Below, in pieces: positions 1 to 4,794 of a stretch of DNA of 5,910 bases. Source of the DNA: Deltaproteobacteria bacterium (GTDB lineage Bacteria > Desulfobacterota > Desulfobacteria > Desulfobacterales > SURF-15). How positions within the stretch are numbered: the stretch's first letter is position 1; each line of letters opens with the position of its first letter. The translations under genes were made by a program, and so were the position numbers. The notes below the pieces were generated by a model that made no database searches, was not told the origin of the DNA, and was given only the letters and a program-made list of their open reading frames with translations. The stretch spans positions 1 through 5,910 of the forward strand of contig JAHEHB010000349.1 in NCBI GenBank assembly GCA_024644775.1. Direction: 5' to 3'.

Positions 1-175
1 AAATGATCAGGCCCACTCCCCCTTGGGCCAGTTTGGAATAAAAACTGATTAGCTGTTCTGTGGATTTACCGTCTTCGGTTGCCATGTGCTCATAGGTTGC
101 TGATCTCACAAGTCGATTTTTTAACTGCATACCGTTGATTTCCATGGGGGTGAACAACAAATTTTGATCACTCAT
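1..175 (-). CDS. NADH:flavin oxidoreductase, Old Yellow Enzyme family (N-terminal part, runs off window)
   Basis: The minus strand from 175 encodes 58 codons beginning MSDQNLLFTPMEINGMQLKN and then RLVRSATYEHMATEDGK, ending near LAQGGVGLII at the window edge. This is the N-terminal signature of the FMN-binding TIM barrel of Old Yellow Enzyme-like NADH:flavin oxidoreductases: LFTP at about residues 7-10, the K-N-R-(L/F)-V-(R/M)-S/A segment of beta strand 1 (about 19-25), and the G-G-(V/A)-G-L-I strand (about 53-58). Family members reduce activated C=C bonds, such as enoates or dienoyl-CoA, with NAD(P)H in the cytoplasm; the substrate cannot be told from this part. There is no signal peptide. 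The start at 175 is supported by AAAGGAGGAA (181-190) about 7 nt upstream and by family homology starting a few residues in. An in-frame ATG at 226 (GAAGG upstream) and a stop-free extension to 463 exist, but look unlike this family. The C-terminal part, with catalytic residues and any FeS/FAD extension, lies outside. Confidence 0.85.
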   Translation of the reverse strand, partial: MSDQNLLFTPMEINGMQLKNRLVRSATYEHMATEDGKSTEQLISFYSKLAQGGVGLII

Positions 176-287
176 TTTATTTCCTCCTTTTTGTGTGTAT
201 AAAACCCGGGCCATGTATTTGGACATTGGATCACCTTCTTTAGGAAATTCACACCGGAAGGATTCGTACAAAGAAGATTTTGGGCCC

Positions 288-313
288 CTGACAGAATGAT
301 CGTATTCTGTCAG
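288..313. repeat. Perfect 10-bp inverted repeat, operator- or hairpin-like
   Basis: CTGACAGAAT (288-297) is matched exactly by its complement ATTCTGTCAG (304-313) around the 6-nt spacer GATCGT. It lies 113 bp upstream of the start of the minus-strand flavin oxidoreductase and downstream of the candidate promoter at 511-538. It would therefore be transcribed in the leader and could form a 10-bp hairpin with a 6-nt loop. No T run follows on either strand, so a terminator is unlikely. The symmetry and length would also suit a dimeric repressor such as a TetR-type protein, but no regulator gene is visible to support this. Confidence 0.6.
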
Positions 314-510
314 AAGCCGAATCGGCACAATTTGAGTGGTTTCTCCATGATACGATTCCGTTAGGGAAGGGTTGATGAAAGGAGAAACGGTAGTTTTCAG
401 ATTCTGGAGAGATTCAGATTGAGGATCAGATGGAATACCAGCATTAGGAAAAGCTGTTTTAAATTAAGGTCGAATTTCAAAAGGTGGTTTCTCCCAAAAT
501 TTTCAGATGA

Positions 511-538
511 ATTCTATTGTATTTCAAATAGATGTCAA
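511..538 (-). promoter_or_regulatory. Candidate sigma70-type promoter for the flavin oxidoreductase
   Basis: Read on the minus strand, TTGACA (538-533) is a perfect -35 box. It is followed by a 16-nt spacer and TAGAAT (516-511), five of six matches to the -10 consensus. Transcription would start near 504 and run leftward, giving a leader of about 330 nt before the ATG at 175. The AT-rich surroundings fit a promoter. The unusually long leader leaves open that a nearer promoter is the main one. Confidence 0.5.
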
Positions 539-718
539 CAATTTTTTAGGTCCCGATCGTCAATATAACGAAACCTTAAATCCGATCAGTCCTTCTCATG
601 AGGATTCAATCTATTAAAAATCGAAAACCTGGTCTCCAAAGCCATGTCAGAAATGATCGGCTCTGCCATAGATCAAATCTGTTCATGGTTTTCCGCCAAG
701 GCGGATCGGGTGTCGGGT

Positions 719-734
719 TTCGGTAAATACCGAA
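719..734. repeat. 16-bp palindrome, possible operator
   Basis: TTCGGTA (719-725) and TACCGAA (728-734) are perfect complements separated by AA. The site lies just upstream of the methyltransferase relic and about 200 bp behind the minus-strand promoter, so it could be a regulator binding site for either direction. No matching regulator is seen, and a chance palindrome cannot be excluded. Confidence 0.3.
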
Positions 735-762
735 TCCTGGATCAAAAGCACCAATTTGGTAG

Positions 763-1211
763 AAACTGAAGACCGACCCCGGTGAAAGATTGTCATTTCG
801 TGAGCGACTGCGACATAGCGGTTCGAATTCGGTTGGTGATCCGCCTACGGTGGAACACCCGAAACCTGAAACCCTATCACTACTGGAAAAGATTACCATG
901 CATATTACCCCTCCGGGGTAAACCAAAGCCGGGCCCTCTGAGCCTTAAAGGTACAAACTTTCAAGTAAACGTATGGCGAGCGCTGTTAACAATCCCTGCA
1001 GGAAGTATCGTGAGCTACCAGGATATCGCTGCACATATTGGGCATCCCAAAGCCTTTCGTGCGGTTGCCAACGCGATTGCTATTAACCCTGTTGGATACC
1101 TTATTCCGTGTCACCGGGTGATCGCCAAATCGGGTAAAATAAACCGATATCGCTTGGGGGGCTGCGAGAAAAAGGGCGATTCTGGGATGGGAGGCATCCC
1201 GGGCAGGATAG
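763..1211 (+). pseudogene. Methylated-DNA--protein-cysteine methyltransferase (Ada/Ogt type), broken by two frameshifts
   Basis: This family transfers the methyl group of O6-methylguanine in DNA to its own Cys in a suicidal repair reaction. One open frame (GTG 782 to 1246) carries the C-terminal DNA-binding domain: GTNFQVNVWRALLTIPAG, SYQDIAAHIG, the RAV-A-NP-G-Y segment, and the active site I-P-C-H-R-V with the acceptor Cys at codon 110 (TGT 1109-1111). After YRLG the frame degenerates. Dropping one G from the six-G run 1156-1161 restores GAARKRAILGWEASRAG and a stop at 1209-1211, the usual family C-terminus. Upstream, dropping one G from GGGG 915-918 joins the frame starting at 763 (FRERLR, LLEKITMHITPPG) to GKPKPGPLSLKG. 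That upstream part resembles the second half of the N-terminal subdomain in Ada. No convincing start or first half is seen, and an Ada Cys-sensor or HTH domain is absent. Either a decayed gene or homopolymer errors in the sequence. The terminator at 1366-1411 lies downstream. Confidence 0.75.
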
Positions 1212-1267
1212 CAGCCGGAAATTGGATATGCTGCGTTTTTACATGATGATGCGATATGGCTTTAAGA

Positions 1268-1297
1268 CTATAGTAAAGCACCCTTTTGCAAATTCAT
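1268..1297 (-). other. Nine-codon mini-ORF behind a strong ribosome binding site
   Basis: On the minus strand a strong Shine-Dalgarno stretch, AGGAGGAG (1313-1306), sits 8 nt before an ATG at 1297 that opens MNLQKGALL and stops at 1268. The spacing and strength of the site are as good as those of the real genes in the window. This may be the stub of a lost gene, a leader peptide, or a coincidence of a pyrimidine-rich stretch on the plus strand. No function is assigned. Confidence 0.2.
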
Positions 1298-1365
1298 TAC
1301 AGCTTCTCCTCCTTTTTTTATAGGGTCGTTTGAGGTCGGTTTGTTAGTTTCTCACTAAACCGATT

Positions 1366-1411
1366 CAAGCCAAAAAGGGCTCGACCATTTGGCCGAGTCT
1401 TTTTTGGTTTG
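1366..1411. terminator. Strong hairpin terminator, probably bidirectional
   Basis: Bases 1366-1383 pair with 1394-1411 to give an 18-bp stem with three G-U pairs around a 10-nt loop. The GC-rich core (GGCTCG / CGAGTC) is flanked by AAAAA on the left and TTTTTT on the right, so the structure reads as a rho-independent terminator on both strands. It separates the methyltransferase relic from the hydrolase cluster, so the cluster should have its own promoter between about 1400 and 1465. TAATAT at 1421-1426 is a weak -10 candidate without a clear -35. Confidence 0.8.
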
Positions 1412-1466
1412 TGCTTTTCCTAATATTTGGGTAGAGGTAGAGAGAATTTCATCCAATTTGAAACGA

Positions 1467-1473
1467 AAGGAGG
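1467..1473 (+). promoter_or_regulatory. Ribosome binding site fixing the start of hydrolase gene 1
   Basis: AAGGAGG lies 5 nt before the ATG at 1479. The same frame is open further upstream to an ATG at 1389, but that ATG sits inside the terminator hairpin and has no such site. The paralogue at 3347 also starts exactly at the MN-(V/I)-I-I/M sequence, which settles the shorter start. Confidence 0.85.
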
Positions 1474-1478
1474 AGACG

Positions 1479-2864
1479 ATGAACGTTATCATTATCATGC
1501 TGGACAGCCTCCGCTATGATCATGTGGGGTGTTATGGAAACAATTGGATTAAAACACCGAATATCGATCGATTTGCCCAAGAGTCTGTCTTGTTCGAAAA
1601 CGCCTATCCTGAAGGAATCCCCACCATGCCGGTGCGGACCAGTCTTTTTACTGGAAACAAGACGTTAAACACCCGATATTGGCAGCCTTTGGCACCGGAG
1701 GATGTTTCCATGGCCGAGATTCTGGATGAATATGGGTACTTGAACATGATGATCACCGATTGTTATCATATGTTTAAGCCGAATATGAACTTTCATCGGG
1801 GATTTCACGGATTCGAATGGATCCGAGGCCAGGAAATCGACGGTTGGCGAACCGATACACACGCGGTGGACCTTCAGCGATATATCAAAGATGCGCATCA
1901 CGGCAATCGCCATACGAGGGGACTGGATCAGTATATGCGAAATATTCAGGACAGGAAAAGCGAAGAAGAATATTTCGCGGCCCAGGTGATGCGCAGCGCC
2001 GTAACCTGGCTGGATCGAAATCACAACCATCCGATATTCGATAAATTCTTTCTCTACGTGGACTCCTTTGATCCGCACGAGCCATGGGACTCACCCCCTC
2101 CCTTTGACACCATGTATACAGACCCGGATTACAAAGGCAAACATTTAATGTGGCCGATTGGAGGGCCGGTTGACTGGATCACGGCAGAAGAAATCAAGCA
2201 CGCCCGTGCACTTTATGCCGGTGAAGTCAGCTTCGTTGATAAATGGACCGGAGTACTTCTGGATCGCATTCGTGCCCTCGATTTGATGGACAACTCCCTC
2301 ATTATCTTATTAGCCGATCACGGACATCCTATCGGTGAGCACGGTATTATTCAGAAGGTCGGGGATAACTTGTATAACGAATTAGTAAGAATTCCCTTCA
2401 TGATTCGATTTCCCAAAGGGGAATACGGTGGAAACCGAATCAATGCTCTGGTAGAGATACCGGATATCCTTCCGACCATTCTCGATTATTTAAATCATCC
2501 TCTGGATTTCGAATATATGAACGGAAAGAGCGTCATACCGTTAGTTAACGGTTCGGCGAAAAAAATCCATCCATATGTCACCATCGGTTTTTTCGGTTCG
2601 GAAGACCGCTGTATTCGGGATGAGGAGTGGAGTTTTATCAGAAGATCCGGAGATCGAAAAAATGAACTGTACAACCTTGTTGAAGATCCGGAGGAGAAAA
2701 AGAACCTGGTCGATGCCAACTCTGATAGAGCCAGAGAAATGGACGCGGCCATATCTGTAATTTTAAATAACCGACTTCAGAAGGAGCATTGGTTGCAGAT
2801 GCGGTACGATGTCCCCGGATTGTGTGAGGGAAGACATCCCCCATATGCCCGCTGGATGAAGTAA
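1479..2864 (+). CDS. Sulfatase-superfamily hydrolase, Thr-type, gene 1 of the tandem set
   Basis: A 461-aa member of the sulfatase branch of the alkaline phosphatase superfamily (metal-dependent hydrolases of sulfate or phosphate esters). The protein begins directly with the first beta strand (MNVIIIMLDSLRYDHVG; metal ligand D9) and has no signal peptide, so it should be cytoplasmic. The nucleophile segment is P-T49-M-P-V-R53-T-S-L-F-T-G. Thr stands where sulfatases have the Cys/Ser converted to formylglycine, while the P, R and L-x-T-G positions are kept. The GKWH motif is replaced by T93-D-C-Y-H97. Further conserved sites are FDPHEPWD (H200), LADHG (D280, H281) with GEHG, and K293 before LYNE and IPFMIRFP. 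A sulfatase-style tail, ELYNLVEDPEEKKNL (396-410), follows. D9, T49, D280 and H281 form a complete single-metal site, so an active enzyme is likely. Fold certain, substrate unknown; the usual label would be 'sulfatase'. About 78% identical to gene 2 over the first 60 residues. Confidence 0.93.
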   Translation: MNVIIIMLDSLRYDHVGCYGNNWIKTPNIDRFAQESVLFENAYPEGIPTMPVRTSLFTGNKTLNTRYWQPLAPEDVSMAEILDEYGYLNMMITDCYHMFKPNMNFHRGFHGFEWIRGQEIDGWRTDTHAVDLQRYIKDAHHGNRHTRGLDQYMRNIQDRKSEEEYFAAQVMRSAVTWLDRNHNHPIFDKFFLYVDSFDPHEPWDSPPPFDTMYTDPDYKGKHLMWPIGGPVDWITAEEIKHARALYAGEVSFVDKWTGVLLDRIRALDLMDNSLIILLADHGHPIGEHGIIQKVGDNLYNELVRIPFMIRFPKGEYGGNRINALVEIPDILPTILDYLNHPLDFEYMNGKSVIPLVNGSAKKIHPYVTIGFFGSEDRCIRDEEWSFIRRSGDRKNELYNLVEDPEEKKNLVDANSDRAREMDAAISVILNNRLQKEHWLQMRYDVPGLCEGRHPPYARWMK

Positions 2865-2931
2865 AGAAAACGGTCCTATAACTCAAACAAAGGTAAGGTC
2901 AATTTTATCGCCTTGTCCTCCTCCCTCAATC

Positions 2932-3027
2932 CCTCCCGCCCACGCCAGAGGCGGATCTTCGACCGGGGAGGGAAGTTTTAGCTCCTCCCCCTTGTCGAAG
3001 ATCCGCCATCGGCGTGGACGGGGGAGG
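2932..3027. repeat. Nested palindromic intergenic repeat
   Basis: Two arms of about 32-34 nt (2932-2963 and 2994-3027) are imperfect complements. The inner 14 bases are perfect (GGCGGATCTTCGAC at 2950-2963 against GTCGAAGATCCGCC at 2994-3007), and CACGCC/GGCGTG pair further out. Inside the loop a second stem, GGGGAGG (2965-2971) with CCTCCCC (2984-2990), pairs. GC-rich pyrimidine and purine flanks (about 2914-2931 and 3028-3040) roughly extend the symmetry. The base composition is unlike the neighbouring genes. The form is that of a dispersed palindromic repeat with no coding capacity, of the kind scattered between genes in many genomes. It directly precedes the fragment at 3081-3323, so it may mark a deletion or insertion point. 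Confidence 0.8.
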
Positions 3028-3042
3028 CTGGGTGGGGGTGAA

Positions 3043-3071
3043 AAAAAGGGTTAAAAACATCAACCTTTTTT
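3043..3071 (+). terminator. Probable rho-independent terminator after gene 1
   Basis: AAAAAGGGTT (3043-3052) pairs with AACCTTTTTT (3062-3071), giving a 10-bp stem with one G-U pair and a 9-nt loop that ends in six T. The GC part is short, so efficiency is uncertain. Position fits the end of the gene 1 transcript, about 180 bp past its stop and after the palindromic repeat. On the minus strand it has the same form. Confidence 0.45.
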
Positions 3072-3080
3072 CGATCATAG

Positions 3081-3323
3081 TCGCGAAGGAAAAAGAACGC
3101 AAAGGTTTGGGAAGTCGAACTGAATATGCTGCAAACAGACAAAAGCGAACTTCAGCTATTTGACTTGAAATCAGATCATTACTATGGGAAGAACATTGCA
3201 GAAGGAAATGCCGATATCGTTGCCCGGATCCAGGACTTCATCCGGCAATATGCAGTAAGAGAGGTGCCGGTGCTTGATATCCCGTTTCCTTTCCGTGTAA
3301 AAATTAAAAAATTCTGGTTATAA
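3081..3323 (+). pseudogene. C-terminal remnant of a sulfatase-like gene
   Basis: The frame is open from just after a stop at 3078-3080 to TAA 3321-3323, about 80 codons, with an internal ATG at 3126 that has no ribosome binding site. Its sequence (WEVELNMLQTDKSELQLFDL, then KSD, KNIAEGNADIVARIQDFIRQ) matches the typical tail of sulfatases: the L-(Y/F)-(D/N)-L-x-x-D strand, the N-(L/I)-A turn and the D-I-V-x-R-(I/L) helix. The catalytic nine-tenths are missing. The tail differs from those of genes 1 and 2 (which have ELYNL-EDP), so it is not a recent copy of either and probably derives from a further, more canonical member. It starts right after the palindromic repeat and terminator and ends 23 bp before gene 2. 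Alternative: a short genuine protein of 65 aa from 3126, which I think less likely. Confidence 0.6.
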
Positions 3324-3346
3324 AATCGCATCTGGAGAAATGTACA

Positions 3347-4735
3347 ATGAATATCATCATGATCATGTGCGATAGCCTCAGGCAAGATCACCTTGGTTGT
3401 TACGGAAACGATTGGATCGAGACGCCAAACATCGACAGACTGGCCGGCGAATCTGTTGTTTTTGAAAACGCGTACCCGGAAGGTCTCCCCACTCTTCCGG
3501 TACGTACTGCTCTTTTTACCGGAAACTACACTCTGACCAATCGATTCTGGCAGGAGCTAACACCTCAAGATGTTACCATGGCGGAAATTCTAGACGAGCT
3601 TGATTATAAATCTGCCATGGTCACGGACACCTTTCATTTGTTTAAACCGAACATGAACTATCATCGCGGCTTTCATAATTTCCGATGGGTCCGCGGACAA
3701 TCAATCGACGCCTATGAGGTCAAACCTCATGGTAAGGATCTGATGCAGTATATAAGTCCTAAAATGAAGGGAGCTTGGACCATTCGAATTCTGGACCAAT
3801 ATTTAAGAAATATTGCCGGACGCGATGCGAATAATGAAGAAGAGTACTTTGCAGCACTTGTCAGAAAAGAAAGTGTTCAATGGCTTAAAGACGCCTATGA
3901 TTACTGTCAGCCCTTCTTTCTTTACGTTGACTTTTTCGATCCTCATGAGCCGTGGGACCCACCTCCTGCATTCGCAGGCAAATACGTAGATCCCAGCTAT
4001 AACGGACCCAAAATCATCAATCCCAAGATTGGACCCTGCGATTGGATGACGGAAGCTGAACTGAAAAATTGCCGGGCCCTTTACGCCGGTGAGGTGTCTT
4101 TTCTAGATAAGCAAATTGGGATTTTGCTGGATCACATCCAAGAATTGGGAATTATGGATAACACCATGATTATTCTGCTGGCCGATCACGGAATTCCTCT
4201 GGGTGAGCATGGGGGCATATTAAAAGGGGTTGACCAACTGTACTGTGAAGTCTTGAAAATCCCTTTCATGATAAGATTTCCCGGTAAAGAATATTCAGGG
4301 AAACGGATCGAAAGTATTGTAGAAATCGTAGACATCCTTCCGACCGTACTGAATTTTATCGATCATGGAAATGAAGCAGAATATATGCATGGAAAAAATC
4401 TGTTGCCGTTAATTACAGGTGAGCGGGGAAAAATTCATGAATATGCGGTTTGCGGATTCTTCTCAACAGACCAGCGCTGCATTCGGAATGAAGCGTGGAG
4501 TTATATTCGAAGAGCGAGCGATGAAAAAAAAGATGAACTCTACAATTTAACTGAGGATCCCAAAGAACAAGTAGACCTTATTGATCAATATCCGGATAAA
4601 GCCAGAGAAATGTCCGAAGCGTTTCCCAAAATATTCAATATTAGATTGCAGAAAGAACACCACTATCAAATGAAGTGGGACGTGCCCGAACTGGTAGAAG
4701 GAAGATTTCCTCCATTAAGGCTGTGGAAAAAATAG
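3347..4735 (+). CDS. Sulfatase-superfamily hydrolase, Thr-type, gene 2 of the tandem set
   Basis: A 462-aa close paralogue of gene 1, colinear with it to about residue 390: D9 in MCDSLRQDHLG, P-T49-L-P-V-R53, T93-D-T-F-H97, FFDPHEPWDPP (H200), LADHG (D280/H281), GEHG and K293. C-terminal features are also shared, including the ELYNLTEDP tail, a KEHHYQMKWDVP helix region and the ending EGRFPP. Conservation of every presumed catalytic position after clear sequence divergence argues that both copies are under selection and act on related substrates. No signal peptide or membrane segment is present, so the product is cytoplasmic. The start is supported by GGAGA (3334-3338) 8 nt upstream and by alignment with gene 1. 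It differs from classical sulfatases in having Thr for the formylglycine residue, so a sulfatase-modifying enzyme could not activate it in the known way. Probably co-transcribed with gene 3, 59 bp downstream. Confidence 0.93.
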   Translation: MNIIMIMCDSLRQDHLGCYGNDWIETPNIDRLAGESVVFENAYPEGLPTLPVRTALFTGNYTLTNRFWQELTPQDVTMAEILDELDYKSAMVTDTFHLFKPNMNYHRGFHNFRWVRGQSIDAYEVKPHGKDLMQYISPKMKGAWTIRILDQYLRNIAGRDANNEEEYFAALVRKESVQWLKDAYDYCQPFFLYVDFFDPHEPWDPPPAFAGKYVDPSYNGPKIINPKIGPCDWMTEAELKNCRALYAGEVSFLDKQIGILLDHIQELGIMDNTMIILLADHGIPLGEHGGILKGVDQLYCEVLKIPFMIRFPGKEYSGKRIESIVEIVDILPTVLNFIDHGNEAEYMHGKNLLPLITGERGKIHEYAVCGFFSTDQRCIRNEAWSYIRRASDEKKDELYNLTEDPKEQVDLIDQYPDKAREMSEAFPKIFNIRLQKEHHYQMKWDVPELVEGRFPPLRLWKK

Positions 4736-4794
4736 GTTTTGAAAACGTATTAAGTGCTTAAATAGGCAAAAGCTGAAAAAAGGAGAGATTGTAT

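Larger units (their letters stand above)
176..762. other. Intergenic region of about 590 bp with minus-strand control elements
   Basis: No convincing gene is seen here on either strand. The left half serves as the upstream region of the minus-strand flavin oxidoreductase: its ribosome binding site (181-190), a 26-bp inverted repeat (288-313) and a sigma70-like promoter (511-538) are listed separately. An 11-nt direct repeat, GTGGTTTCTCC, occurs at 336-346 and 484-494. The right half (540-762) contains only short stop-limited frames on the plus strand; one open from 602 contains an ATG near 643 and has no recognisable relative. It also has two short palindromes, TCCGCC-AA-GGCGGA at 692-705 and the 16-bp one at 719-734. 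The region may include decayed N-terminal sequence of the methyltransferase relic that follows. Confidence 0.5.

Noticed and set aside
606..926. Minus-strand open frame of 106 codons opposite the methyltransferase relic
   Set aside because: No recognisable family, no ribosome binding site at its ATG, and it lies antisense to sequence with clear methyltransferase homology; a shadow frame.
1389..1478. Longer start of hydrolase gene 1 at ATG 1389
   Set aside because: This ATG lies within the terminator hairpin and lacks a ribosome binding site, while 1479 has AAGGAGG and aligns with the starts of genes 2 and 3.
1665..2094. Open frames on the minus strand and in another plus frame inside gene 1 (also 2495-2886)
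   Set aside because: All are contained in or overlap a well-conserved hydrolase coding frame and have no family-like sequence.
3296..3324. TATAAA-like -10 box just upstream of gene 2
   Set aside because: The matching -35 position is only a 3 of 6 match, and the resulting start would fall almost on the ribosome binding site at 3334.
2865..3346. CRISPR array or insertion sequence suggested by repetitive GC-rich sequence
   Set aside because: There is only one palindromic unit, no regularly spaced repeats, no transposase frame and no target duplication that I can see.
4750..4761. Small palindrome TTAAG-TG-CTTAA between genes 2 and 3
   Set aside because: Only 5-bp AT-rich arms with no T run after it; too weak to call an operator or terminator.
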